This document shows positions 1 to 11,484 of a DNA stretch of 64,000 nucleotides, piece by piece. Where the stretch lies: contig NC_085128.1 of the NCBI RefSeq assembly GCF_030269925.1, forward strand, positions 7,690,501-7,754,500, in the 5' to 3' direction. The stretch's first letter is position 1; each line of letters opens with the position of its first letter. Below the pieces are notes generated by a model. That model ran no database searches and was not told where the DNA came from. It saw only the letters and a program-made list of their open reading frames with translations. The position numbers were made by a program, and so were the translations under genes. This stretch comes from Bombyx mori (lineage: Eukaryota > Arthropoda > Insecta > Lepidoptera > Bombycidae).

Positions 1-561
1 AATATAAATTAGACAAAAAGACTGTTATTTCACTTGCATCAAAAATAACACATTATAACGTTGTGAGTATGCGTTATTATTTTTAGAAAACCTAGAATAA
101 GATCAGCGTGATCAAATAAAATTCAACAAATGTAGTGAAAGCATTTGGAAAGACATTCAAAGTTTGATTCTTCAAATAAACCGTTAACTCAATGGTTCTC
201 GAAGTTGCCCATATAACAAGGAAGACAAACAAGGGTCAACAATAAAATAAATAAACCAACATGACTCTCTTATCCTTGGCCACTAAACCCATTTCTTTTA
301 TGACAAATAGAGTAGTGACACCGACAGCGTAAAACTTTTAGCCGAAAAATATCTTTCATCGTTTCGGAGAGAAATAGTTATCTAACCTTTTTTTTAATAA
401 TATCCACTTTATTTTTTTTATTATTAGCGTATACACATAGACAATATCCCTGCCAATCCTATGTTAATATTTGTTTACATAAAAACTATTTTATTTTATT
501 TTATTTTTTTAAGAAGCAATACTATGTATCTATTTATACATCAATTTATATAAAGAGTACT
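1..561. other. AT-rich sequence, nothing recognised
   Basis: No coding frame with recognisable motifs and no repeat family I know. Only homopolymer runs and short AT-rich stretches are visible. Confidence 0.5.
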
Positions 562-800
562 TAGTGGTAGGGCATCTTGTGAGCCCTCACGAGTAGGTAC
601 CAGCACCCTGCCTATTGTTGTCGTGAAGCAGTAATTCGTTTAAGTTTGAAGGGTGGAGATCCCATTGTATTGTAAAAACTGAAACTTAGAAATTATGTCT
701 ACAGGTCGATGGGTCATTTACGTTGTTGATGTCTATGGGCTCCGGTGACCGTATAACACCAGGGGGACCGTGAGCTCGTCCAACCGTCTAAGAAATTAAA
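562..800 (+). repeat. Bm1 SINE, diverged, 5'-truncated
   Basis: The order of Bm1 body blocks is preserved: a GAGTAGGTACCA block, a GTGAAGCAGTAAT block, GTTTGAAGGGTGG, ATGTCTATGGGCTCC, ACACCAGG and GTGAGCTCGTCCA, then an A/T-rich tail. Point changes are numerous, so this is an old copy. The tRNA-related head seen in the full copy at 59844-60281 is missing. Confidence 0.85.
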
Positions 801-1542
801 TTTTTTTATTTCATAATTCAGGCATTAAATATTAATCTCTGACTCTTGTATCAATCTTGAGATTCATTAATGCACTAAATACCTAGAGCGCCATCAGCCG
901 GGTATCCGCTAAATGGATACTCCGCCGTAAAAAAATGTCCTTACTTAGACCAGCATTAGCTTCACTTGAAACGGATAGTAAAACAGAAGCGCTCATTAAT
1001 GGTATAGAGCTTAATGGCGCTTCACTGGATTCCTAGAGTATAATGTAAAATAAAATAGAGTTCCATGCTAAAAAAAACACAATTCCTTTGATGTCTCCCA
1101 AGGTGGTCTCATTAGTGATAGTTGTAAGACAACGTAGGTAATTAAGATAGTAAATACAATAATGCTGGATACAAATTCATGTATTATTTATTACCTCGTA
1201 GCTATGAACAAATCCGTATTCTTGAATGAATTATTTTGCTTGTTTTTTTATTCATGATATTTCATCAAGGTTAGAACTGTAATTATTATTTACTTACATG
1301 AAATATACTCATTTATTAAATATACACACTAGAGCGCCTGATGTCCAACAAAATTGGACTTAATCGAAAAAATTCTAAATCAACGCATACAAAACGATTA
1401 TACAATAAATTGACCATTACTAATAATACAGATACTGTCAATATTGTCGGAAACGAGAATGGACTAATTAATGTGATTTCCAAAAATTATTACTATTAAG
1501 ATTTTTTACCACCTGGGCAACGTTTAAAAATGGTTTGACATA
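801..1542. other. AT-rich sequence, nothing recognised
   Basis: No protein motif, RNA gene or known repeat seen between the Bm1 copy and the MITE that follows. Confidence 0.45.
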
Positions 1543-1794
1543 TCGTCGCTGTCAAACCAAATTCTGCTATGTGCAAAAACTCTATTTTGAATTAACGAGT
1601 CAAAACATTTTCGTATAAAATTTTGAAGTTGAATTTTTAAGAACTATATCAAATGAAAGCTATACATAAATATTAAAGCTATATAGTCACATAACAGTTT
1701 TTTATACGGTAGATAGGGCTGTAAACTATACGAAAAGGTCAAAAAGTAAAAATCTCAAAAGTACACATAGCAAATTTTGGTTTGACAACGACGA
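1543..1794. mobile_element. MITE with TA target duplication (Tc1/mariner-like)
   Basis: The ends form a long inverted repeat. The left end starts TCGTCGCTGTCAAACC and continues through a CTATGTG block. The right end, read on the minus strand, starts TCGTCGTTGTCAAACC and has the same CTATGTG block, so similarity extends over about 60-70 bases. TA dinucleotides lie directly outside both ends (1541-1542 and 1795-1796), as expected for Tc1/mariner-type insertion. The interior is AT-rich and does not code. The superfamily is inferred only from the TA target site. Confidence 0.7.
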
Positions 1795-2049
1795 TATGGA
1801 TCTACGGTCTCGCGATACCGGGAAGGAGTGTCCGCAACTATATTTACTACATCTCAAGCATTACATCACTATTCCACGAAATATAAACTTATTAAAACAA
1901 TAAGTATTAATGTTTAGTTTCGAATTCAGGTGAGGTTGAGGTTTCTGAACACCTTCTTTGTCAAAAATATGGAAAAGTCTATGTGTATATCTTATTATCA
2001 TGTCGGCTAAATCGTACACGATAAATAATTCTGTCTCATCAAACGATAC

Positions 2050-2299
2050 AATTTTACTGGTGGTAGGACCTCATGTGAGTCCGCACGGGTAGGTACCACC
2101 ATCCTGCCTATTTCTGCCGTGAAGCAGTAATGCGTTTCGGTTTGAAGGGTGGGGCAGCCGTTGTAACTATACTTGAGACCTTAGAACTTATATATCAAGG
2201 TGGGTGGCCCATTTACGATGTAGATGTCTATGGGCTCCAGTAACCACTTAACACCAGGTGGGCTGTGAGCTCGTCCACCCATCTAAACAATAAAAAAAA
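2050..2299 (+). repeat. Bm1 SINE, 5'-truncated, well preserved
   Basis: It contains the Bm1 body from the GGTGGTAGGACCTCATGTGA block through GTTTCGGTTTGAAGGGTGG, ATGTCTATGGGCTCCAG and CACCAGGTGGGCTGTGAGC to an AATAAAAAAAA tail. The tRNA-like head is absent. It is one of the least diverged copies here. Confidence 0.92.
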
Positions 2300-2440
2300 C
2301 TATCAAAACAAGATCAGAAATCAATAAATGTGAAGAACTTAAATTGACTAAACGAGTAATAATTCAATAGAATTAGTTCAATGGAATTAAACCAAGCGTA
2401 GTTTTTAAAATATATCTTTTGAAATACATAGAATAGGGGT

Positions 2441-2563
2441 TAGTTTAACGAATGTCGCCACATCGTCCTTCAGCTGTCCCGACCAACGAGTATGTACCCG
2501 GCCGGGTCATAGCCGCGGCCTTGGTGGCGCCGGCAACCGAACGATTTCGGGTCGCACACTTCA
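2441..2563. other. GC-rich patch of unknown origin
   Basis: About 120 bases with markedly higher GC than the flanks, ending where the Helitron at 2564 begins. It may be a LINE coding fragment, but I could not recognise a motif on either strand. Confidence 0.3.
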
Positions 2564-3236
2564 TCACTACATAGTATAAAACAAAGTCGCTTTCTCTGTC
2601 CCTATATCCCTATGTATGCTTAAATCTTTAAAACTACGCAACGGATTTTGATGCGGTTTTTTTTTAATAGATAGAGTGATTGAAGAGGAATGTTTATCTA
2701 TATATTAATACGTGAAGCAAAAACTTTGCATCCCTTTTTACGAAAATTGCGCCGACGGAGGGGTATGAAAATTTCCACACTTATAGAGAATTTAGAGAAG
2801 AAGTGCACAATGCTAATATTTTCTTAAAATAACGCATAAAATCGTTAAATACGTTAAATCAATAAAGAAAACATTACACAACTACATACTATGTATTTGA
2901 CGCACACACGCATGCATACTATTTATTTATTGTCAAACTTTTGTTCTTGACGTCTGTGGTTACTGAAGTATGAAACCTATAGGTCTATGTCTGTGGTCAA
3001 ATTGAGAATAGATTAAATATTGTTTGTCTTTATTAATATTTTTCTATAGAGTAGTCTTGGCGAAATTTATGATATATGAAATAGGTTTTGAAAATAGAAT
3101 CATAATAGTGTACAAGCTTACAATTTCAATTAATTATAGTCGAATTTTGACTAGTATGTATAATAACGTCCATTAAATAGTGGAGAAATCAATAATAAAT
3201 TACAGTTTCCGAAGCGAAGCGAGGGCGGGTCGCTAG
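2564..3236 (+). mobile_element. Non-autonomous Helitron-like element, interrupted
   Basis: It starts TCACTACATAGTATAAAAC directly after an A and ends in GAGGGCGGGTCGCTAG directly before a T, the A|T insertion site and CTRR-type end of Helitrons. A GC-rich 3' segment (CCGAAGCGAAGCGAGGG) precedes the end. The short relative at 8393-8607 has the same start, middle and end. The extra length here is a second Helitron inserted at 2697-3154. No coding sequence. Confidence 0.85.
2697..3154 (+). mobile_element. Helitron-like element nested inside another Helitron
   Basis: It starts TCTATATATTAATACGTGAAG after an A and ends TTTTGACTAG before a T. The same family stands alone at 51614-52019, with the same start and a related interior including TTTTTACGAAAATTG and GACGCACACACGCAT blocks. 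The relative of the host element at 8393-8607 lacks this sequence exactly at this point, so it shows the pre-insertion state. Confidence 0.88.
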
Positions 3237-4060
3237 TCTAAAGATAAAACGTATTAACTGTGCCGCAACTTTATGGAGAGATCGAGCTCAAAAACAGAGT
3301 TGATGAGATGAACAAATTACATCGACCAACGAAAAAAGGTTTTTATAAGAAAACATTTTGTGGTACGACTCTAAGATTTTTCTGGAACAAAACATTTTAA
3401 TGCGGTAACGATATCTAAGATCATTTTGTCTTAGATATCAAAATTTAGAGTTGTATCTTCGAAAATGATATTTATACTGACTACTTATACCTTCCCTATT
3501 GTAACTTAATTATCAACGATGACGATTTAATAAGTTTCTGTAAAGTGCACTAATTGTAAAATAATATGTAATTTTTATTAAGGTCACTGACAAATCTCTT
3601 GGAACCGTCGTAATCTGGCTTTTCATAGTATAAAATCTATTCACCGAATATCGATGGTAATAAATTTTATTCGCCATAAAACCCGAATTCGCCAGTTACA
3701 TACTCGAATAATACGAAAGTAAAGCTCACCCGACGTATGGATGTACGCCAACCCTTGAATGTGTGAGACGTTTTAAGGTTCAATGTTTTCTGAATACTAT
3801 AAAAACACACTAAAAAATACAAGTGCGGGCCTACCCTTGTATTTCTTTCATCTATTGAAACAACAGACACTATACTTTTGAATATAAAAATGGAAACGAA
3901 TAGAAATTGATGCGCTTCTACATTGTAAAATGTTGGTTTTGGCAGAATGTATCTACTTAGAAACGATGTATGCGGCATACTGCAACGAATATAAAGAATT
4001 TTCGAAATTTTCGTAAGCTATCACTATACCTGATACTTAATACTACGTATTGTTTATATA
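3237..4060. other. AT-rich sequence, nothing recognised
   Basis: Only short unsupported reading frames are present. No repeat family recognised. Confidence 0.45.
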
Positions 4061-4279
4061 TCTTTACATATATATTTCTTCTGTGCGTGTGTTTGTCACT
4101 GAACTCCTCTAAAACGGCTGGACCGATTTGAACGATTGTTTTTTGTATGCGTTGGTGGTGCCCTGGGTGGTTTAGATTCACAAATCAGCCCGGCAGATGG
4201 CGCTGCTGTCGGTATTTAGATTATTTATCTTTCCTAGAAGTAAATTATATGGCAAAACAATGTTTGCCGGGTCACCTAG
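4061..4279 (+). mobile_element. Short Helitron-like element
   Basis: It starts TCTTTACATATATATTTCTT after an A and ends GTTTGCCGGGTCACCTAG before a T. The interior GGCTGGACCGATTTGAACGA block resembles internal blocks of the other Helitron-like copies here. No coding sequence. Confidence 0.75.
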
Positions 4280-4330
4280 TACTATTATATATAGACTGTT
4301 TATATTTACTTTTATATCTTAAGTTATGTT

Positions 4331-4621
4331 ATGTTCGGGGAGGACACAGCGCAACACACGCTCGCCGAGTGTGTAGCTTGGGAGGAGCAGCGCCGTATTC
4401 TCACAAATGAAGTAGGAAGCGATCTGTCACTGCCGGCCGTAGTGCGGAGGATGGTCGGCAGCGCAGAGTCGTGGGACGCCGTGGTGTCCTTCTGCGAGGA
4501 CGTGATGTCGCAGAAGGAAGCTGCGGAACGAAAGAGGGAGATCTCGACTCCCTTCCCCGGCCGCAGAAGACGCACCGGGCGCAGGAGAAGGGTGGACAAC
4601 GCCCTTTTCCGCATCCCATGA
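4331..4621 (+). pseudogene. R1-clade RT C-terminal fragment
   Basis: The 96-residue open frame matches the end of an R1-type ORF2 protein. It has QHTLAECVAWEEQRR (the last H and C of the C-terminal zinc-binding region), then VGSDLSLPAVVRRMVGSAESW, SFCEDVMSQKEAAERKRE and an arginine-rich end. The related fragment at 55666-55908 has the same arrangement (ELTLVACPAWERW, DLSLPSIV, ESWKAMLDFCE, SQKEEAGRMRD). The RT and endonuclease domains are missing, so it is a dead 3' piece. The initial ATG belongs to no real gene start. Confidence 0.8.
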
Positions 4622-4860
4622 ATGGGTCCAGGGGCGAGGGACTTGGGAAAGCCCCCGCCCCCTATTCAATGGACCTGAGACGGAGGCGCGTGCGGGTGTC
4701 GGCTCGTGCCTCTGAGGCGATGCACGAAGTAGCTGAACGCCTCACTACCCCGTGCAGAAGACAAGGCCTGGACAGACCAGGCCAGCACTGGTGTGGGGCT
4801 GCGGAAGAATTTGGATTCTCGCGGCCCTGCGCGCACGTGTGTGTGGACTATACATGTTAG
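4331..4860 (+). mobile_element. R1-clade LINE, 5'-truncated 3' end
   Basis: A GC-rich insert with the C-terminal end of a LINE RT followed by about 240 bases of GC-rich, non-coding 3' UTR. It is clearly different in composition from the AT-rich flanks. The 5' break lies near 4331. The 3' end is not marked by a clear poly(A) run, so the right boundary is approximate. Confidence 0.65.
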
Positions 4861-6146
4861 TTTAGCAATAGTAAATTTAATTTGAATAGTGTTTTCTATG
4901 TGCGTTTTATATTAAAATGTTTTTTTTGAGCTGAGGATGGGTAAATGAACTCACAGTTGATCTGATGCTAAGCCACTACCGGAACTAATAGCAATCACAT
5001 TTGGATATGAGGTTGATGTCTCAAGAAAGAGACGACGACACAATTTTGCAGATACTAGAGAGAAACAAACAATTCTTGACCATTTCATAATAATTGTACT
5101 TGACTTGAAAATTGACTTTGACTAAATTACTTGTCAATCATAAAAGCCTACGATCACGAAGACAGTGATTAATGTCTGTCAAACTCAAACAATTCCGGGG
5201 GCATAAACAAGCTGATACCAATTATCTAGCAGCTATTTATTTGACATAAAACAAAAACTACCCTCGCTCAAAGATCGATTTGCGATATCTAGAGAGGAAA
5301 TCTTCCGTGAATTTATTAATCATAAGACTGTCGCGACTAACTACATTTTGATATCGTCAAATCTTCTTCGAAATATACTTTTCCGTCACGCTAAAGACTT
5401 TTCTTTTATAGTAGGAATACTATCTGATTTTTAAAAACTTGTAAGCATAAGGTAAACTTAAATCTTGCCTCTCTTTCGATAGAAGATTAAAAATAAGCCC
5501 TAAATAGTTAAAACCTCCTTACATTTCCATTACCTTTTTTTTTTTTTAAATAACGCTATGTCCACAATCTTAAAATGTACATAAATATGTAATGAATTGG
5601 TACTTTAACATCCTCAACACTTATCCCATTTAAAACACTTGCAAGTTTATCAGAGGAAGTTAATAAAAACAAAATGTAATGTGTGAACAGCAAATTGGAT
5701 TTAAACACTAACTACGTAGAAACATACATCCATCTGTCTAGTCCTAACTCTTCTAGTTTAGTTCTGTTCCGGCTCGGTTCACTTCGAGCTATCAATTTAA
5801 AGCCTCGCGAAGTAAGTTCGTAAACTTTATAATTACTACAGCGATTCATGTTGAATTGATTAATGTTGTGCACATAGGTATCTTCTAACTTAATTTACTA
5901 GTGGCGTGTTTGGATACATGAATTTCTATGCTCGAGATACTACATATACTACCAATACTACTACCAAAGCCTTACAATCCATGCGTAAGAGTATTACCTT
6001 CATTTTTCTCATTTCTCTTCTCGTTCGGGTTCTTTATTTTCAAAGGTCAAGCCGTTCACGCATTTTCGCCCCATTTCATATTAAATGCGCACATTTGGTT
6101 CTCGCTTTCGGCACTGCTAAGATCAGATAATAGACACTGATTGTCG
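4861..6146. other. AT-rich sequence, nothing recognised
   Basis: Short open frames around 5906-6335 show no family motif. No repeats recognised. Confidence 0.45.
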
Positions 6147-6790
6147 TTATTTGGTCATAATAGCCGCATTTTTTCTCCTAACCTCGTCCTTGCATCGCGT
6201 TCCCCAGTGCTGATAGTCGTGACTCTTACGGAGCACTTTTCTTCGGACTATGTTCCTCCATTCTTTCCCGTCCTCTGCAGAGAGAACAGTGACAATGATT
6301 CTGGAATCCAATGTCATCCAATGTCGTCGTCTTAATTTGATTGAACCAGCGCATGTGACTGCGCCACCTTGGCCACTTTCCTTCCACTTTGCCGATGATG
6401 AGTAGTTTTTTGAAATTGTCACCCTGCTTCCTAGAAACGTGACCGAATAACTCGGAAATCCTACGTAGGCATGTGGTGGAAAGCCTTGTGGAGACGCCTA
6501 GTTCTCCCAAAATTGATGCGTTGGTCTGATTTGCATCGAGGGATTTCGCAGCAGCATATCTCAAACGCGTCGACCCTAGTTCGATTCTCCTTCTTTAGAG
6601 TCCACGTCTCCGCCCCACATAAAAAGCACCAGACACACAAGCTTACGCTTGGTTTTTATGGAGATTTGTTTTTATCGGACCAGAGGCAATGAAGCTGACA
6701 TATAGCACCTTTTGCTATCGCAATACGACTTCGCATCTCAGGCTCCTGACATCTCTTCCTTAATTTAATTTCCTTGAACATTATATAATA
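6147..6790 (-). pseudogene. Decayed RTE-like LINE RT, C-terminal part
   Basis: Read on the minus strand in shifting frames, the remains follow the C-terminal order of RTE-type LINE proteins common in Lepidoptera. There is EMRSRIAIAKGAICQL, then GAETWTLKKENRTRV, NASILGELGVSTRLSTTCL, RISELFGHVSRKQGDNFKKL, GKVEGKWPRWRSHMRW and a terminal EEWRNIVRRKVLRKSHDYQH. At least two frameshifts are needed to read through, so it is a pseudogene. The tail of the same or a close family recurs at 62174-62338. The clade name is from memory of the motif pattern. Confidence 0.75.
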
Positions 6791-7312
6791 GAGTGATTTG
6801 TGTACTCGCACAGATTTGTATTTAAAGTCCTGCATATATATATATATCCGCCACATAACATGAGCGCTGGTTTCGAAAACCAACAAGAACAATAGAATAT
6901 AACAAAAAGCAATGAAATATTATTTTTCTTTATAAATATTGCAATCGTTCTAATTACAAAATGATATTTAAAATGAAATTGTCAGACCGCTTATACGAAA
7001 CCAAATTAAAAGTCAAGTGTTTGATACATATCGCGCTGTGAATACTGCCGAAATTGGACGAATTGAAAATCCGTTCGTGGTTCATGCAAAACTACGAAAT
7101 TACGTGCGGGAGAGATTTGCGGCTTTTTCATTGTTCGCGTCACTGACGTTTGCGGTATGCTGAATGACTAAATTTTTTTGTGACGAGGAGTAAATATACC
7201 TAACAATAACTCTCCATTAAATCAACCAATTTCGATTTATATAACTAGTGTGCCAACAATAAGCGAACTGTCTATATGTCACCAATAGTAAAACATTTGC
7301 GGGTAGGACATA
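6791..7312. other. AT-rich sequence, nothing recognised
   Basis: No motif or repeat seen apart from a short TA run near 6838. Confidence 0.45.
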
Positions 7313-7591
7313 ACATATTAATATTAATTAATTAATTAATTAAATTAAGACTTAAACCTCATGTCTTAAGGTGGATGTCGACATTGACATTGAAATATCT
7401 GGTGGCTTCGGCCTTGGACGGCTTAGGTCTTACTTCTTACGCTGTCGTCATTAAAACATATTAAAATTAATTAATTAAATTAAGACTTAAACCTCATGTC
7501 TTAAGGTGGATGTCAACATTGACATTGAAATATCTGGTGGCTTCGGCCTTGGATGGCTTACGTGCGTCTACTTCTTACGCTGTCGTAATAA
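7313..7591. repeat. Tandem duplication, two units of about 140 bp
   Basis: Unit 1 is 7313-7455 and unit 2 is 7456-7591. Both start ACATATTAA, contain AATTAAGACTTAAACCTCA, CTTAAGGTGGATGTC and TATCTGGTGGCTTCGGCCTT, and end near CTTACGCTGTCGT. They differ at a few bases and in the length of the ATTA microsatellite. No coding potential seen. Confidence 0.9.
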
Positions 7592-8392
7592 AATGAACCA
7601 GATCTCTATGAGATTATATTAACTAAAATATCACTCTAGATTTGAATATTCATATCTCGCTTTAAATCTCACCATACCAATTTACTTAAAGATTTTTTTT
7701 ATTTTATTTCCATAAGACTCCGAGTGATCTCAAAAAATATCTTATATTATTTTGGGTTCGTTCAATAAGACTGGATATATTTCAAACTCTTTTATTTCTT
7801 TGTTGATCCAATTAGGAAAGGGAAATGAGGTAGAAATATTCGTTGCAAATTGAGCATCCATCAAACAAATGTCCGTTGTCAAGAGTCCGCACGGTTCTAT
7901 TTATTTATTCCTCATCTACATTAAACCTCGAAAGGTTAAACCCTCAATGCCGACCAAGTCGACTTCAACTCGGAAAACTGAATAGATACAGAACTTTAAC
8001 ACTATGTCAATTACACTAATCTTTAGTGGTCGTGTAGACTTTGAATAGCAGCAAAGAATTACTATTTCAACGCTTCTAAACGAAATCATTCTGCGTTCAA
8101 TCATTTAAAAAATAACTATCTGTCTAAGTAATATACTTTCCATATTTGATAGTGTACCGAAATCCGAAAGCTGCCCTGCTGTAGCTTGTATGAGCAACAA
8201 GGTTGACGTACAGAGGTGAAATTTTTCCTGTTTCCGCAACAAACTCATCGAATCTCTTAGGATATTTTCTTTGTTAATTCATATATATATTTAATATTTT
8301 CCTGTAACATCAACCAAAATCATAGTTTTAGGTCAGGGTTTTTATTGATGACTACAGACGTCACCTGGTCGTAACATAGTTTGCTAACCACA
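7592..8392. other. AT-rich sequence, nothing recognised
   Basis: No recognisable gene or repeat. Confidence 0.45.
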
Positions 8393-8607
8393 TCACTACA
8401 TAGTATAAAACAAAGTCACTTTCTCTGTCCCTTTATCCCTATGTATGCTTAAATCTTTAAAACTGCGCAACGGATTTTGATGCGGTTTTTTTTAATAGAT
8501 AGAGTGATTGAAGAGGATGTTATTATATGTATAATAACATCCATTAAATAGTGGAGAAATCAATAATAAACTACAGTCTCCGAAGCGAGGCGAGGGTGGG
8601 TCGCTAG
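8393..8607 (+). mobile_element. Short Helitron-like element (uninterrupted relative of 2564-3236)
   Basis: It starts TCACTACATAGTATAAAAC after an A and ends GAGGGTGGGTCGCTAG before a T. It shares CTATGTATGCTTAAATC, CGGATTTTGATGCGG, ATAGAGTGATTGAAGAGG and GTGGAGAAATCAATAATAAA with the 2.5 kb element but lacks the nested insertion. Confidence 0.85.
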
Positions 8608-9722
8608 TATTATATAAGTTGAAGATAATGAAGCGTATTGTATACTCGCACACGTACTCGTAAGTTCAACCATTCTGCCCATTTTTGCTCCGAAACATTT
8701 ATCTATTTTGGTTTGCAAGTTGGGACGGCCACTAAACAATATAATGAAGGCTTGGAAATCAGGGTGGATGGCGCCAATTAATCCCAAATAGGCATTGATG
8801 TCGTTAACCCATTTACGAAATAAAAATTCTGATCTGAATCACAATTGGCTTTGTATTAACAGTTTGAACACCGTTTTGAAGTTTTAAACTTTTTGATATA
8901 GAATTTTCCTCGAATACATTAAAAATATCAAAGATTCCTAAGTTCTTCACTAAACTTCTAAATCCAATGTATACTATATGGCCATCCACTACAGAAAAAT
9001 GTTTTGATATTCGTTCAGTAAAATAAATAAGGTTAACGTTCCGTTGCTTCCGTAAATATTTTTAGGAATAGGTATTCCCCGAGGAAGATCCTCAAAGCTT
9101 ATGCCTTCCAATTTAACCGAGTTGACACAGTTCAGTGAAATATTTATTTTATCTTTCCATTTTTTCTCTTTCATACAAAAAATGTGTGAGCATAATTTAA
9201 TTCAATTCAAATTTTTTGTCATTTTTTTGTACAATCTTGTTTCTTTCTTTTTGTATGCTTAAAATAATTTCAATTCTGAATGATTTATCTTACAGGTCAT
9301 AAACCGAATGAAAAGCGATTGTAATTAAATACGTACTACGTTTTTTTGCCTTTATTAATTAAGGCAGACAAGAAGTTAGATTAAATCTAAATGAACCGTC
9401 ATTTAAGCTAATCGCTTAATTTAAGGACCTTTATGTACACTTCACTTCCCATACCATAACGTAAAGGCCAGGCGAGGTTTTTCTTAATACTAATTATACA
9501 ACGACCATTCTCCTTAACCGATTTTGGCCACGGTGATCACCTCAACTCCGTTTATAATTGTCACAGTGCGCTCGTGTGTGGCTAACATAGCCGATCTTAT
9601 TCCTACACGTTCGTGCACATTGCGGACAGGTAACCACACCATTATAATACATAGTTGTAAGAGATAGTACTTAATAGATTGTTCATTCATTCAGTTTAAA
9701 TGCTGATTATAAGAAGTCGAAC
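8608..9722. other. AT-rich sequence, nothing recognised
   Basis: No protein motif. The patch 9470-9640, with GTTCGTGCACATTGCGGAC, looks like a Lepidoptera-typical repeat, but I cannot assign it. Confidence 0.4.
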
Positions 9723-9840
9723 TCACCATCCACCTAGTATTAAATAGTTACAAGATCCCATATACATTAACAATTAAATGCCACCACCCACCTTAAAACA
9801 TACAGGGTGAGTCTCAATCGTATTCTAATAACGTCTCTTT
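9723..9840 (-). repeat. Bm1 SINE fragment, strongly diverged
   Basis: On the minus strand the order of Bm1 3' blocks can still be followed: remnants of the GAGTCTCA block, the CCACCCACCTT block, a CCCATATACAT block and the CACCTAGTATTAAATAGTTAC block. Ancient copy. Confidence 0.55.
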
Positions 9841-10670
9841 CATAATTACCTATAGTTTTGTGAATGTGGGCTCAGTGTGTCAGAGTCAAACGCAACTAAA
9901 TGAATCCTCTATCGCTAGAAACTCGACCGTCAAAAGTCTTGCTCTTTTAAACTAGCCGTAATAAGAATGCAAAAGGCTAACTTATAATCGTCTTCCATTT
10001 ACATGGCATGAAGAATCTCACTAATTTGAAGGGATAAACTTTGTTCCCAACACGGCACTGGTGCATTGTTGTGGAGATAGGTTAGCTTCGTCACGCTACA
10101 CCGCTTCCTACTACGATGTTGTAGACTCCCAAAAGTTGAGGAAATGGCTTTCTATGATTAATCGCTCCCAAACATCATAGCCACAAGAAGTTTTCATTGA
10201 GCGTCTTCAATAAGAATTCTCTCTTCTAACCAGAGCAACAAGCTTTCGAATATTTCAATATACTTATATCGCCGCCACAGTGATGCGAGTTTTTATCTAA
10301 GCCAGTAAACACCTACATCGCCGGGAAAGAAGAGGTCTCAATTCATCCAGACGATAAAATGTGAGCAAATCATGTCTACGGTGAATAAATTAACTGTTAA
10401 ATCAAATCTCTCACCTAATTTTAAAAATAGGAATCCAAGTTATAATAAGTGGCCAGCTTTCATCTACAACCTCTCATTTGAAGGACACGCATGGCAGTGA
10501 CAGTTGCACTGAACACTTGCTCGTACTTTTCACTACTACATGTATTCTTTGATAATTATGTACAAAAACAAATTTGTAATAACTCTTAAATTACCATCTC
10601 ATTCGATTCCATTTAAAATGTCTATGTTTTGTTTAACATATTCATCACAATATTAATGATTTATTTTCAG
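9841..10670. other. AT-rich sequence, nothing recognised
   Basis: No gene or repeat family recognised. Confidence 0.45.
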
Positions 10671-10886
10671 CCCTTTGATACCCACTGTTGAGTTTAGGTC
10701 TTCCCAACTTTATGCCATAATGTTCGATCGCCCTAGATAAGTCTTACGGCACCTTTACAATAAAATCTTGACCACTATTCTATCGCTGTCCTACCCCATC
10801 TGTCAGCATTTCTCCTTGCTAAGTGTCCAGTCCAACTCCATTTCAAATTCGCTGTTCTCTTACCAACATCTGTAACTTTTGTTAGG
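10671..10886 (-). pseudogene. RTE-like LINE ORF2 tail, decayed
   Basis: The minus-strand translation gives VTDVGKRTANLKWSWTGHLA, then RRNADRWGR, a stop, further stops, and finally RTLWHKVGKT followed by TQQWV. This is the pattern of the extreme C-terminus of a second RTE-type LINE family, whose tail ends in a LGEAYVQQW-like motif, also visible at 31951-32147. Three in-frame stops show it is dead. Confidence 0.7.
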
Positions 10887-11222
10887 CGTTTAATCTAGGT
10901 AAAAAACCCACTCCCCTTATTTATCATTAAAAATAATAATTTGAAATCCTGCATAAAACATCAACAGTCCTCGGAATTAATGGTCACAATCATTGCGTTC
11001 ATAAACCAAAGCGAAAGCACCCAAATTAAGGACACAAAAGCAAACAAATCTGCTGAACAAGCCTCTCATTAGAACACGATTTATGTTAAGTGTGGCGCCT
11101 GGATCGGTGATAGAATTAACTTAAATGCTTTATTAATTTTACTTATCGACACGGTAAATATTCACTGTTCCAATCTAAAATCACTGATCCTATTAATGAC
11201 TCTTTTTCGGATCGGTTATCTA

Positions 11223-11484
11223 TCTATCTATATACCTATATATAAAAATTAATTGGCTGGACCGATTTGGCTAATTTTTGTCTTGAATTATTTGTGGAAG
11301 TCCAGAGAAGGTTTACAAGGTAAATAAATATGAAAATGCTCAGAAATAAATAAAAATAACAATTTTGTTTTTCCTTTGATGTGTCCCTCGTCGGATGGAT
11401 TCCTTTTGTTTGTTTTATTTTATACGAAAATTTAGGTCTTTTATTTATCGATTGAGGCACTACGAAGTCTGCCGGGTCAGCTAG
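11223..11484 (+). mobile_element. Helitron-like element (GAATTATTTGTGGAAGTCC family)
   Basis: It ends GTCTGCCGGGTCAGCTAG before a T and begins with TC after an A, though the exact start is ambiguous because TCTA repeats there. The interior GGCTGGACCGATTTGGCTAA and GAATTATTTGTGGAAGTCC blocks are shared with copies at 27772-28067, 41882-42147 and 52787-53036. The reading frame across it is not a gene. Confidence 0.8.

Noticed and set aside
11236..11460. 74-codon minus-strand frame, repeated at 41860-42123
   Set aside because: The frame recurs only because it lies across copies of the same Helitron-like element; the element does not code.
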